DNA of 62,370 bases from a virus, in the IMG/VR virus record IMGVR_UViG_3300023184_000125, positions 1-62,370 of that record; one strand, 5' to 3'. The notes below the pieces were generated by a model. The model was not told the DNA's origin and ran no database searches. It was given only the letters and a program-made list of their open reading frames with translations. Positions 44,379-53,475 of this stretch are shown one piece after another. Position 1 is the stretch's first letter; each line of letters starts with the position of its first letter. A program made the translations under genes and the position numbers.

Positions 44379-46175
44379 TCATACTAATAGCTTAGTTTCT
44401 CCATTTTCTTTCTCTAGAGTTATAATATTATCAATATTTGTTTTTGTAGATGTTTTATGAGATATAATATACACCGATTCTTGGTATTTTTCAACTTTTA
44501 ATCTTAAAATACTTAAAATTTTATCTATTCCATTATCATCTAATGCGGAATCGAATAATTCATCATATATATTAAGTGAATATGATATACCAGAATGTAA
44601 TCTTAATATATCTTGAAACATGAAAAGAATTGCAACATCAATTCGTTTACGTTCCCCACCACTAAAATTATGATATGAACATTCTTTTCCATGTTCATTA
44701 TAAATAGTCTCTTCAAAAAACTCATTAAATTCACATTTACATGGTGCATCAAAAGTTTTAAGGTAAAAATTTAATCTTTCATTTAAGATGTTCAGTATTT
44801 TCTTAATTATATAAGTTTTTACTCCATCTTCGGATACTATAAATTTACAAGAATCAAGGATTTGTAAATATTTTTTAATGTTTAAAAGTTTTTCGTTAAG
44901 AGTTTCAAGTTTTAAATTACATTCTATGATATTTTTATCATAATCATATTTTTCGTTTTCAATTTTAAAAATATCTTCCCCATACTCAATATTCTTTTCG
45001 TTTAAATTATCAATTTTTTGATTAGTTATTGTGATTTTAGTTGATTCTGATATTAATTCTTTATGTTTATTTTTTAATTTTAAAATACCATCATTAACTT
45101 CATTTATTTTTAAATCGTTTTTATCTTTTTTAATTAAAATATCTTTTAATTTATTTGATTCGATATCAATATCATTTTCTAACTCTTTTATTTTTTGGGT
45201 TACGGCTTCAATATCTTCTTTACAATAATCTCGATTACAAACTGGACATGTATTTCCCTTATCTATGATTTTTTGTTTTTCTTTTTTTAATTGCTGGATC
45301 TCTGCGTAAATTCCAGCTTTAGTGTTTACAATATTTGTGTTTTCTATTTGTAATTTTTTAAATCCCTTATCTAAAATTTTTAATTTATTTTCAATATTCG
45401 AAATATTTGTTTTTACATCATCTAAATTTGATAGATATTCTTTTTTTAACTCTAAAATTGTTTTTTTATTTATTTCTATCTTATCATTTATAGATTTAAT
45501 TTTTGTTTTTTTGATTTCTTCTCCGTTTTCTTTTTGCTTTTCAAAAATTTCAAGATTTTTTTGCTGATTTATAAAATCATTACTCAATAAATCGTTTTCT
45601 TTTTTATACTCATTATATTCTGATCTTACTTTAAGTAGCATTTCGCTGAAAATATTAATTTGTAATATACCTTCTACAAATTTCCTTTTATCGATCTTCT
45701 TTTGAGCCATAAAGGGAATCGTATTGTTTGATGACATTATTACGGAGTTCTGGAATACTTCTTCATTTCCCCCTATTAAATGCTTTATAAGCTCATCTGT
45801 AGCTGGAATTGTAGATGGAGTTATATCTTCGTCGTTACAAAACAAAGAAACTTTAGATGGCTCAATTGAACGAATTATTTTATATGTTTTAATCCCATCT
45901 TCGTTTTCAATTTTAAAATTTAAAATTACTTCACACTCTCCTTTGCTTTTAGTATGAATAATTTTATCTTTTTTAAGATCTCTTATGGTGTTTCCAAATA
46001 AACACCAATATATAGCATCAGAAATTGTACTTTTACCGATTCCGTTTTTACCTCCCGTATCTTTATTTTCACCAGTAATGAGTGTAATACCAGTTTCAAA
46101 AGAAATTTCAATTGGAGTTTTACCAATCGATAAAAAATTTTGAATTTTTACCGAATTAAAAATTACTTTTTTCAT
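44379..46175 (-). CDS. gp46: recombination exonuclease subunit gp46 (SbcC/Rad50-like)
   Basis: 598 aa. Walker A GGKNGIGKST (41-50), long coiled-coil arms, zinc hook CPVC (about residue 310), ABC signature FSGGERKRIDVA (about 500) and Walker B LNIYDELFDSALDD. gp46 with gp47 resects DNA ends for UvsX-mediated recombination-dependent replication. The start after the ATG reads KKVIFNSVKIQNFLSIGKTP, the usual Rad50-type opening. The partner gene 47 is not within the window. Size is near T4 gp46 (560 aa). Confidence 0.95.
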   Translation of the reverse strand: MKKVIFNSVKIQNFLSIGKTPIEISFETGITLITGENKDTGGKNGIGKSTISDAIYWCLFGNTIRDLKKDKIIHTKSKGECEVILNFKIENEDGIKTYKIIRSIEPSKVSLFCNDEDITPSTIPATDELIKHLIGGNEEVFQNSVIMSSNNTIPFMAQKKIDKRKFVEGILQINIFSEMLLKVRSEYNEYKKENDLLSNDFINQQKNLEIFEKQKENGEEIKKTKIKSINDKIEINKKTILELKKEYLSNLDDVKTNISNIENKLKILDKGFKKLQIENTNIVNTKAGIYAEIQQLKKEKQKIIDKGNTCPVCNRDYCKEDIEAVTQKIKELENDIDIESNKLKDILIKKDKNDLKINEVNDGILKLKNKHKELISESTKITITNQKIDNLNEKNIEYGEDIFKIENEKYDYDKNIIECNLKLETLNEKLLNIKKYLQILDSCKFIVSEDGVKTYIIKKILNILNERLNFYLKTFDAPCKCEFNEFFEETIYNEHGKECSYHNFSGGERKRIDVAILFMFQDILRLHSGISYSLNIYDELFDSALDDNGIDKILSILRLKVEKYQESVYIISHKTSTKTNIDNIITLEKENGETKLLV

Positions 46176-46226
46176 CGTACAAATGATATATTATTATTAC
46201 AATAAAACAAGTTAAATACTGCAAAA

Positions 46227-46976
46227 TTATTGAAAAATGTGTGGATAATGGCACATATTCGAGTTTCCTAAATTTCCATATAATACATTGTTGTCCCTTA
46301 ATATCCACCACACATTCGATACACCATTAAAAATCATATCAAAACTACAATTTAATTTTTTAAGATGATGCGCAAATACCTCATGATGACACAAAGGTAC
46401 TTCATTATTAATATTATATTCTTTTAAATTTTCATATAATTTAGTTAAAAATAATATATTTTTTGGATTCGAAAGCAACATTTTAACATCAATGATTCCA
46501 TCATTTAAACTCATATCCCACCTAGACCCTTCACAATAAGAAGAATATATACAGTTTAAATCATATATATTAAAAGTTTTTAATTTTTCATTACAAAAAA
46601 CATCAGTTCTTGTGACAATTACAACATCATATTCACATAAATATTCTTCGAGTAAATTTCCAACTTTATACATCGAGTATATTGGAGAAATATAACGTTG
46701 AATGGACTCTATATCTATGTTATTTTTTTTATTAAAATTTGAATCATTTTCAAAAAAATTTGAAAAATCTTCCTGTTTTTCTATTTTAAGTTTTTTGGGG
46801 TGATATAGTTCGTTTATATCATTGTACAATTTTTCAATATCATCCTGTGTTGAACTTTCTTCACACCACGAATGTATAAAAAAATCATAATCAACTGATT
46901 CTAAAAAATTTTTATGACATTTAAAACCCAATTCATAATGCCTTGGATAACCAAATAAACACACAGCTATTTTCAT
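46227..46976 (-). CDS. glycosyltransferase-like protein
   Basis: 249 aa. MKIAVCLFGYPRHYELGFKC opens a nucleotide-sugar-binding-like strand, followed by VDYDFFIHSWCEESS, SPIYSMYKVGNLLEEYLCEY and DVVIVTRTDVFCN, where TRTD is in the position of the DXD metal site. This pattern recurs in capsule and LPS loci of bacteria. Probably adds a sugar in the glycan pathway encoded here. Its ATG overlaps the stop of the upstream methyltransferase by 4 nt. Family-level call only. Confidence 0.65.
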   Translation of the reverse strand: MKIAVCLFGYPRHYELGFKCHKNFLESVDYDFFIHSWCEESSTQDDIEKLYNDINELYHPKKLKIEKQEDFSNFFENDSNFNKKNNIDIESIQRYISPIYSMYKVGNLLEEYLCEYDVVIVTRTDVFCNEKLKTFNIYDLNCIYSSYCEGSRWDMSLNDGIIDVKMLLSNPKNILFLTKLYENLKEYNINNEVPLCHHEVFAHHLKKLNCSFDMIFNGVSNVWWILRDNNVLYGNLGNSNMCHYPHIFQ

Positions 46977-48076
46977 ATTATGTCACAATTTGAATTCAAA
47001 TTTTTTAAACCTTTTATTATTTCATCATTATATTGTGAACATCTTACTATTATTATTGGATTTGTATCATTTTTTATAATAGATGAATTTTTAATTTTTA
47101 TATTTGTACCATATAAAAAATTATCTATTTTATTAATATCATTATCTAATATGCATATTATATTATCAAGATTTAACCCAAATGCAATTAGCATTTGAGT
47201 AAAAATGTGACCGCCAAAACAATATACTTTTTTGTTTTTTATTTTTTTATTAATATTATTAACATCCCATTTTACGCTTTCTATGTGTTTTTTATATATC
47301 ACACTAGTTTTAGTTTTATCTAAAATTTTATTAGATTCAACATTTTGTTTTTTCTGTAAAGTATAAAATGTATTATATTTAGAATATTCTGTAATATCTA
47401 TTAAATCAAAATTACAAACATTAGAAATATACTTTATATAATCATGATTTATATAAAACGTATGTTCAAAATTTATAGCATTCAAAAATCCATCTATTAT
47501 TTGATTTTCTATGTTTGGAACTGAAATAATAAATTTCCCATCATCTATTAATAAATTTCTTATCAAATTTAATGTCTTTATCGGATCATATAAATGTTCA
47601 AACGTATGACTCATAACTACACTGTCATATTTTTTATCATCTTTAATATCCTCTATGAATCCTCGCAAAAAAATTATTTTTGGATTTATATTGCACTCAT
47701 AACTATCCGCTATATCTAATATGGTATAAGATTTTATTTGAGTGTAATCTGTTATTAATTTTGCGATTTTTAAATTAGCCCCACCAACTTCCAATAAATT
47801 CTTACAATTATTATTTAATATATAATTTGAAAAATTTTTGTTATGTTCTTCCCAAGTTTTACCTATAGCTGGATTGTGTGGTGTTTTATATAATATATTT
47901 GGATCTAATAAATTTTTTAATTGTACAAACCCACACCCTTTACAAGACATGATAGCCATATCATTGTATTGTGGTTTTTCATTTTCTTTAATGATTCCCA
48001 TGTATATTGGGAAATTTGAATAATTATGCAATTCATTTAAATTTGAATTGCATAATATACAGGTATTTCTTATCAT
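46973..48076 (-). CDS. C-methyltransferase-like protein of sugar biosynthesis
   Basis: 367 aa in three parts: an N-terminal zinc-binding unit (C6-x2-C9 and C45-x2-C48 in CILCNS and CKGCGF), a SAM-binding Rossmann domain (NLLEVGGANLKIAKLITDY, YDSVVMSHTFEHLYDP) and a C-terminal NAD-like domain (VYCFGGHIFTQMLIAFGL, ICILDNDINKIDN). This three-part plan is that of NDP-hexose C-methyltransferases and related enzymes that methylate NDP-4-keto sugars. It starts directly after the transaldolase stop. Substrate unknown; the plan is diagnostic of the family. Confidence 0.78.
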   Translation of the reverse strand: MIRNTCILCNSNLNELHNYSNFPIYMGIIKENEKPQYNDMAIMSCKGCGFVQLKNLLDPNILYKTPHNPAIGKTWEEHNKNFSNYILNNNCKNLLEVGGANLKIAKLITDYTQIKSYTILDIADSYECNINPKIIFLRGFIEDIKDDKKYDSVVMSHTFEHLYDPIKTLNLIRNLLIDDGKFIISVPNIENQIIDGFLNAINFEHTFYINHDYIKYISNVCNFDLIDITEYSKYNTFYTLQKKQNVESNKILDKTKTSVIYKKHIESVKWDVNNINKKIKNKKVYCFGGHIFTQMLIAFGLNLDNIICILDNDINKIDNFLYGTNIKIKNSSIIKNDTNPIIIVRCSQYNDEIIKGLKNLNSNCDII

Positions 48077-48919
48077 TTATTTTTTTAAAAAATTGTTAAA
48101 TAAATTTTCACCCAACCCATCCATTTGTTCGAAAAAAGATTTACTGAGTTGTATATTTTTTTCAGTTATTTCTGGGCAAAAATCTTTAGTTTCTGTCGAA
48201 ATGCCACTATATTGTTCATTCCAATATGAATTAAAATCACTCCAAGATTTATTAGATTCAAATAAATCCCACACTCTCGTACCAATTGTTGGAACTGTTT
48301 TATAATATATAGCAGATTTTAATCCTTGTAAAGTTCTCATGCTACCAGTGATTATATTTTGATGTGGTTTAAATTTTGTATCGGCTAAATATTTTAAGTG
48401 TGAATCTGCATCGATCCCAATTTCCTCCATTCTACCCGGAATTATACTAGCGTAATGTACATTATTATAATTCATAACCCTACAAATTGTTCCAAAATCA
48501 GATATGCCAGTAATATTCACATAAATATTATTAAATATTTCATTATCCAGTAAATCTAAAATATAACTAAAATGTGGAAGTTTCAATGCTATTACACTAT
48601 TTCCAATTTTCAATTTAGAAATGTATTCAACCCATTTAATTATGTCATACTCATTCATTTTAGAATTAGGAACCTGTACATATACTAGTCCATTAGCTCC
48701 TCTAATTTCTTCTAAAGTTTCTGCCATTTCTTTTACCAAGTATTCAAATTCGCTAGTAGTGTGGCAATTAACTTTTGCTAGAGCATTTGGATTAGTAGTT
48801 ATACCAACACATGACTTTGGATCACAAGTATCTTTAAGTTTACTCCAAATGTTTTTAATTGCTTTGGTGTCGGCAGTATCAAAAAAGAACTGCGGTGTAT
48901 TTTTTGTTTTATTATTCAT
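48077..48919 (-). CDS. transaldolase-like enzyme
   Basis: 280 aa. FFFDTADTKAIKNI (Asp14) and GITTNPNALAK (39-49) are the transaldolase family opening; IALKLPH carries the Schiff-base Lys113; IIPGRMEEIGIDAD (160-173) and IITGSMRTLQGLKSA match the phosphate-binding end. Transaldolases move dihydroxyacetone units between sugar phosphates. Cyanophages carry talC to tune host pentose-phosphate flux; here the setting is a glycan locus, so supply of a sugar precursor is more likely. Adjacent to the C-methyltransferase with no gap. Confidence 0.83.
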   Translation of the reverse strand: MNNKTKNTPQFFFDTADTKAIKNIWSKLKDTCDPKSCVGITTNPNALAKVNCHTTSEFEYLVKEMAETLEEIRGANGLVYVQVPNSKMNEYDIIKWVEYISKLKIGNSVIALKLPHFSYILDLLDNEIFNNIYVNITGISDFGTICRVMNYNNVHYASIIPGRMEEIGIDADSHLKYLADTKFKPHQNIITGSMRTLQGLKSAIYYKTVPTIGTRVWDLFESNKSWSDFNSYWNEQYSGISTETKDFCPEITEKNIQLSKSFFEQMDGLGENLFNNFLKK

Positions 48920-48937
48920 AATTTTATTTTAAGATTT

Positions 48938-49318
48938 TTATGGATTTTCTGCGGTTCTTGGTCCTTTAATAATTCTATTTTTAATAGCTTTTTTTGTCGA
49001 TTCCCAATCTATGTGTTGATAAACTGCATCATCAATAAACAAATCGGCATGTGGTTTAGTCCACCATATTTCATCATATGGTATGTTATGTTTTTCAAGC
49101 CAATCAAAAAGTATTTTACCTTGTTTTCCTAAAATTTTTCCTTGATTTCCATCACATGTTTTCATATGTCTAGCTGTATGTAAAATAATCGTATGACCTT
49201 CTGATTTTAACCAATTTATAGTTTCTAATGCCTCTGGAAATGGGTTTACGTCTTTATACGTTTTTCCATCAATTTTTCTCTCACATATCGTATTGTCAAT
49301 ATCAAATGCAAAAATCAT
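48938..49318 (-). CDS. HAD-superfamily phosphatase of sugar/capsule pathway type
   Basis: 126 aa. Motif I FDIDNTIC (nucleophile Asp6, Asp8), IILHTARH as motif II, and a late DLFIDDAVY as motif IV. Small capless HAD enzymes like this occur in capsule loci next to a sugar nucleotidyltransferase, where they dephosphorylate a sugar intermediate. The ATG overlaps the stop of the nucleotidyltransferase gene by 4 nt, strong evidence of joint function. Confidence 0.82.
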   Translation of the reverse strand: MIFAFDIDNTICERKIDGKTYKDVNPFPEALETINWLKSEGHTIILHTARHMKTCDGNQGKILGKQGKILFDWLEKHNIPYDEIWWTKPHADLFIDDAVYQHIDWESTKKAIKNRIIKGPRTAENP

Positions 49319-50088
49319 AATATGCTACTTTCAAATTTAATTACATCTTCTGGTGTTCCCAATGGGACTACATCTTTAACCGTGTGAACATATACTAATT
49401 GATTTATGCTTGCGTGATATCTTGGAATCATACTCATATAATATTCTTTTTTGTCAGAAAAACCAACAGGTTCTAAATTTTCGAAAATAAAATCTGCGTA
49501 ATTTTTGAATTGATCCATTTTAGGAAAATAAAAAACTCCAATTAAACATGGATAATTAACCCAAGAATCATCTTTTTCTATTATTTCTAATGCTATAGAA
49601 TTTCTAACTCTAGCATTTGCCCATTTATTTGGTATTTTTGAATCGATTGGATTAAAACAAACAATAGACATCGATGAAATATCATTTGGTGTGTTTTTTA
49701 TAAAATCATCAATTTTATTGTGATCATATTTATTATCTGCATCTAAAATTAAAAGTGGAGTTTTTGTATCATTCATGTAATCACATGAAATCCTAGCTGT
49801 GTCTAAATTTCCTCTTGTCGTTTTATCGAATGGAATAATTGTTATATTTTTTCCGTATATATTATGTAAAAAACTTTCTAGTCCATCTTCTAAATGTTCT
49901 TTTCTTACTGAAAAAAATAAATTAATATTTTCATCTTGCTGATCTGTATTATGTTTTATATATGGACATGATTCAGTTGTCCATTCTAAAATTGTTTTAC
50001 CTTTAACTTTAATTAGAGGTTTTGGTGTTTTATAACCAAAATCAGAAAACCTTTTTCCTTCTCCCGCCATTAATATTAATATATTCAT
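49315..50088 (-). CDS. sugar-phosphate nucleotidyltransferase
   Basis: 257 aa. ILILMAGEGKRFSDFGYKTP followed by KPLIKVKGKTILEW is the GxGxR...PKP signature of NTP_transferase enzymes that activate a sugar 1-phosphate with NTP; LILDADNKYD supplies the metal-binding Asp. It overlaps both the HAD phosphatase gene (4 nt) and the kinase gene (4 nt). The three form a likely sugar-activation cassette; the sugar is unknown. Confidence 0.85.
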   Translation of the reverse strand: MNILILMAGEGKRFSDFGYKTPKPLIKVKGKTILEWTTESCPYIKHNTDQQDENINLFFSVRKEHLEDGLESFLHNIYGKNITIIPFDKTTRGNLDTARISCDYMNDTKTPLLILDADNKYDHNKIDDFIKNTPNDISSMSIVCFNPIDSKIPNKWANARVRNSIALEIIEKDDSWVNYPCLIGVFYFPKMDQFKNYADFIFENLEPVGFSDKKEYYMSMIPRYHASINQLVYVHTVKDVVPLGTPEDVIKFESSIL

Positions 50089-51023
50089 ATTGTTTCGTTT
50101 AAAATTTTAATACCCGTTAAATACATCGCAAGTTGTCTTTCTTTACTGTCATAATGCCTAGCACACATTCCAATATATATCATACCTTGTATGAAATTTA
50201 TATTTTTTTTATTTTCATTTGAAAATTTCGACCAAAATGAATCGAATGCGTCTTTTTTATTTTGTGTATCGTTTAAAGTTAATTCATATTCGCTTTTAGA
50301 TGTTTTTTTAACATTAAATTTATCGTTTATAAAAAATTCATACCCACCATCAACGGAGTGTGCCAATTTAGATAAATCATATAAAGTATCGCCATATATC
50401 CCTCTTTTTCCAAAAGAACCCCTCATATCTATTAATTTAATACCTGCAATGTCATGATATAAAATGTTACTGAAACACATATCACCATGAATCATATTTG
50501 ATTTGTAATTTAATAAATCGTTTAAAATTTTATTAGTGTTTGATTCGTTCCAAATAATTTCAAAATTTTTATATTCCTTTCCATTTAATATTAAAATGTC
50601 ATTGTAAAACAAATCTGAATCTTCAAATGAATTTTTAAAATTAATATATTCATTTAATGTTTTATCAAAATACATTTGTTTTGCGTGAGAGGATGTATTA
50701 TCGTCTTTATCGTTTTGACTTCTGAATACTTCTATTATTGATTTAATATTATCAAAAACATCATTCCAATTTATCAATAAATTGGATATTATATATTCTC
50801 CTAAATTTTTATAAGGATAATATTCCAAGATCATGGAATATTCATCATTTATTCTTGATGAAGAAAATTTTCTGGGAAAAAGAAAAGAAACATTTTTCGG
50901 AATACTTTCATAATAATTTATTTCGTCGTTTAACCTTGAAGAAGTACTGGATTTTACTATTCTTCCGTTTGAAATTTTTTCAATTTTATTATATGCTCTA
51001 GTTAAAAAATTAGAGTTTTCCAT
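50085..51023 (-). CDS. small-molecule kinase (aminoglycoside/choline kinase-like fold)
   Basis: 312 aa. NMIHGDMCFSNILYH (HGD at 179-181, Asn186) is the Brenner-type catalytic loop and IKLIDMRGSFG (Asp199) the metal-binding DxRG of APH/choline-kinase enzymes. Enzymes of this fold in capsule loci phosphorylate sugars or alcohols before nucleotide activation. Its start overlaps the ribB gene by 14 nt and its stop overlaps the nucleotidyltransferase by 4 nt, placing it in the activation cassette. Confidence 0.8.
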   Translation of the reverse strand: MENSNFLTRAYNKIEKISNGRIVKSSTSSRLNDEINYYESIPKNVSFLFPRKFSSSRINDEYSMILEYYPYKNLGEYIISNLLINWNDVFDNIKSIIEVFRSQNDKDDNTSSHAKQMYFDKTLNEYINFKNSFEDSDLFYNDILILNGKEYKNFEIIWNESNTNKILNDLLNYKSNMIHGDMCFSNILYHDIAGIKLIDMRGSFGKRGIYGDTLYDLSKLAHSVDGGYEFFINDKFNVKKTSKSEYELTLNDTQNKKDAFDSFWSKFSNENKKNINFIQGMIYIGMCARHYDSKERQLAMYLTGIKILNETI

Positions 51024-51627
51024 ATTTCGATTCTATAATCTCATCAATAGAAATAATATTTAAATTAAATTTAACCGCTAACTCTTCGAGTTGTGGAAGT
51101 CTTGCCATAGACCCATCTTCATTCATAACTTCAATTATAACGGCAACTGGCGGCAGTTCGGCTGATAAACAAATTTCTATACTGGATTCCGTGTGTCCTT
51201 GTCGATCTTTCAAAAGTCCTTTTCTGGCTCTTAAAGGAAAAAGATGACCGGGTTGACAAAAATCAGTAGGTATACTAGTTTCACTTGTAAATTTGTTTAT
51301 TGTAACTAAACGATCTTTAACACTTACTCCTGTTGTAGAGTCTCCATTTGAATCTATACTATTCGCAAAGGGTGTTGAATATTTATCCAATTTATTGGTA
51401 TGCGTCATTGGTATATCTAAGCGTTCTAATCTGTCGCTTAGACATGGTAAACACATTATACCTCTTGCCCATCTAGCCATGAAAGCAAGATTTTCTACAT
51501 TAGCTTTCGATGCTGCTATCATTAAATCGCCTTCATTTTCTCTATCATAACTATCCACAATTATAACCGGTTTTCCTGCAATTACATCTTTTATGATGTT
51601 TTCATATGAGTTTGTATAATTTAACAT
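51010..51627 (-). CDS. ribB: 3,4-dihydroxy-2-butanone 4-phosphate synthase
   Basis: 205 aa from ATG 51627; a GTG at 51654 would add nine residues. DRENEGDLM (Arg29, Glu30, Glu32, Asp34), TTGVSVKDR, QPGHLFPLRA (His128), GHTES (His145, Thr146) and MNEDGSMAR with Glu166 cover the known RibB active site; only the usual RPGH is QPGH. The enzyme turns ribulose 5-phosphate into dihydroxybutanone phosphate plus formate for riboflavin synthesis. It is a stand-alone RibB with no RibA fusion and no other rib gene nearby. Its place upstream of the sugar kinase suggests either flavin supply or a repurposed role. Confidence 0.9.
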   Translation of the reverse strand: MLNYTNSYENIIKDVIAGKPVIIVDSYDRENEGDLMIAASKANVENLAFMARWARGIMCLPCLSDRLERLDIPMTHTNKLDKYSTPFANSIDSNGDSTTGVSVKDRLVTINKFTSETSIPTDFCQPGHLFPLRARKGLLKDRQGHTESSIEICLSAELPPVAVIIEVMNEDGSMARLPQLEELAVKFNLNIISIDEIIESKYGKL

Positions 51628-51649
51628 ATTGTTTGTCTTTATTAAAATT

Positions 51650-51710
51650 AACACTATTTTTTAAAAAATCAACACTATTTTTTAAAAAATAAATATTATT
51701 TTTTAATAAT
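51650..51710 (-). repeat. 21-bp tandem repeat, about three copies, upstream of ribB
   Basis: AACACTATTTTTTAAAAAAT at 51650-51669 is repeated exactly at 51671-51690 and degenerately at 51691-51710, giving period 21. Each unit contains the palindrome ATTTTTTAAAAAAT. It lies 23 nt before the ribB ATG, so it may be a promoter/operator repeat or a simple slippage product. Confidence 0.75.
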
Positions 51711-51727
51711 TTTTTCTGTTTATGTCA

Positions 51728-51760
51728 TCATCTACCAACAATTAATAATGCTATTTTCAT
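51728..51760 (-). pseudogene. 11-codon remnant resembling a glycosyltransferase N-terminus
   Basis: ATG at 51760 reads MKIALLIVGR and stops at TGA. The opening resembles the first strand of glycosyltransferases in this cluster (MKIAVCLFGY at 46976, MKIALGINIF at 60663). It could be the relic of a deleted gene between ribB and the GT4 gene, or chance. Confidence 0.3.
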
Positions 51761-51763
51761 ATT

Positions 51764-52726
51764 TTATAATTTATCTAAAAAAACAGTTTTAAATTTTTGC
51801 ATAACATTTTCTGGTGTAAAATTTTTATATGCATTCCAGTCTTTTTCTGGTTGTGGTATAAAATTTTTAAAAATGTTAAAAAGAGAATCGTAATTGTTAT
51901 AATATAAACCTTTTTCTTTTAAAGTAAATATATGATTTTTTTCTGATGAATCTGAATATGTTATTACTGGTTTATTACATGATGAAAATTCAGCAACAGC
52001 TGCTCCAAAGGATTCTCCCTCGAATCTTGAATGTATCATAGCATCACACGTATTGATAAATTTTCTTTTATAACTTAAATCCGCAAACGGTTCATGAAAA
52101 AGTATACGTTCATGTGTTGTAAATTTTGGCGTGTTTACTAAAATAAAATAAACATTTGGTATACTATTAACAAAATTTGTTATTGCATCATTTACAAACG
52201 ATATATTCCAAGAACCACTGTTACCAATTCTCCCAAAAACAATAGCATCGTCTGGTATATTAAATTTATGTCTTAAATTTTCATTACTTTCTGGTAAATT
52301 AACCATATATGGGACATATGGATTTTGTTTATTAGAATATGTTTCACTTAACCACTCGCTTACATATGCATAAACCAATCCATGTGGATCATTATGACAC
52401 CCAACAACATGAATAAACATTGGAACCGAATTTACATATCTACCATCATTTTTTAAACCACATTTTTGAATATACATTGCATCGAGATTTAAAGATTTGC
52501 AATAAATTTCAAGTTCATTCATATTATGTTCGCCATTTAATTCTATTACTTCTAAATTTTCTTTAAATTTTTTGGCAGCGTCTGGATGTGTTATATAATG
52601 GTTTTTATCGCAAAAGAAAAAGGATTTATTTCCTAATAATTTTTCATTATAGTATGCATAGTCAAAACAACTAACACCAGTACCTAAAATATCTAAATGT
52701 GGCTGATAAAAACCTATTCTTTTCAT
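51764..52726 (-). CDS. glycosyltransferase, GT4-like
   Basis: 320 aa GT-B type. MKRIGFYQPHLDILGTGVSC at the start, IVFGRIGNSGSWNISFVNDA at the domain junction, ILFHEPFADLSYKRKFINTC and the donor-site segment HSRFEGESFGAAVAEFSSCN with Glu-x7-Glu-like spacing (EGESFGAAVAE). Transfers a sugar from an NDP or GDP donor. Overlaps the GT32-like gene by 4 nt. Acceptor unknown. Confidence 0.8.
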   Translation of the reverse strand: MKRIGFYQPHLDILGTGVSCFDYAYYNEKLLGNKSFFFCDKNHYITHPDAAKKFKENLEVIELNGEHNMNELEIYCKSLNLDAMYIQKCGLKNDGRYVNSVPMFIHVVGCHNDPHGLVYAYVSEWLSETYSNKQNPYVPYMVNLPESNENLRHKFNIPDDAIVFGRIGNSGSWNISFVNDAITNFVNSIPNVYFILVNTPKFTTHERILFHEPFADLSYKRKFINTCDAMIHSRFEGESFGAAVAEFSSCNKPVITYSDSSEKNHIFTLKEKGLYYNNYDSLFNIFKNFIPQPEKDWNAYKNFTPENVMQKFKTVFLDKL

Positions 52727-53427
52727 TTAAAAATTCTAATGTTTTGAGTTTCGACGCTCCAGTGTGGTTTAAAATCAAGCAATTCTCCACTATGTTCATG
52801 TTTAAAACTACAATAATCCCTATAATCAAATGAATAAACTTTAGTTTTAATGTTATTAAATTCAAAATTTTGCATTTTTTGATTAATTATGGTATCATCC
52901 GTATAATAAATGTTCAAATTTAATGGGGATAATACGTCTCTAACTGCATTTGAAAAAACATTCGGACCTGTCAATTCAAATATATCATGTGTAGTTTTAT
53001 TTAAAATGTTATAAACACATTTTTTTAATGTATTTTCTAATATTGGATGATTTTTATCAAACATCAAACACCATTGTACAAATTTATTTGGGTTATTTTC
53101 TCTTGATATTACTGCTTTGTCATTTTCACCAATTAAAGAATCTAAGTTTGAATGTATTCCCGAATCCAAATCTAAATATATTCCTCCATTTTTATATAAA
53201 ATGGCATATCTCCACAAATCAGCTTTAGCCGCACCGATGTTTAAACTTTCATATGCATCAACTACTTGTTTCCCAAAATTACTTTGCATAAAATAAAATG
53301 CATCCGCATCATCATATATTTCATATGAATAATTTGGATTTAACTCCATGGTTCTATCAATTATTTTTTTTGTTTTATCTGGTAATTTTTTAGTTATCCA
53401 CGTTTGATATATTTTTTTTGGAATCAT
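52723..53427 (-). CDS. glycosyltransferase, GT32-like (DXD type)
   Basis: 234 aa. IPKKIYQTWITKKLPDKTKK, ADLWRYAILYKNGGIYLDLD with the DLD metal motif, and ELTGPNVFSNAVRDVL are diagnostic of the GT32 mannosyl/galactosyl-type family (OCH1-like). Divergent from the SAM methyltransferase gene at 53502. A perfect palindrome carrying TTGACA on both strands lies in the 74-bp gap. Confidence 0.87.
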   Translation of the reverse strand: MIPKKIYQTWITKKLPDKTKKIIDRTMELNPNYSYEIYDDADAFYFMQSNFGKQVVDAYESLNIGAAKADLWRYAILYKNGGIYLDLDSGIHSNLDSLIGENDKAVISRENNPNKFVQWCLMFDKNHPILENTLKKCVYNILNKTTHDIFELTGPNVFSNAVRDVLSPLNLNIYYTDDTIINQKMQNFEFNNIKTKVYSFDYRDYCSFKHEHSGELLDFKPHWSVETQNIRIFK

Positions 53428-53461
53428 TTTATATTAATAATATATACCATATAAAAACAAC

Positions 53462-53475
53462 ATGTCAATTGACAT
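53462..53475. promoter_or_regulatory. ATGTCAATTGACAT palindrome with divergent TTGACA -35-like boxes
   Basis: A perfect 14-bp palindrome between divergent genes. It contains TTGACA on both strands. On the minus strand TTGACA is followed after 16 nt by TATATA, a good sigma-70-type pair for the GT32-like gene; on the plus strand the -10 is weaker (AATAAA at 17 nt). It could be a shared promoter core or an operator. Confidence 0.5.
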
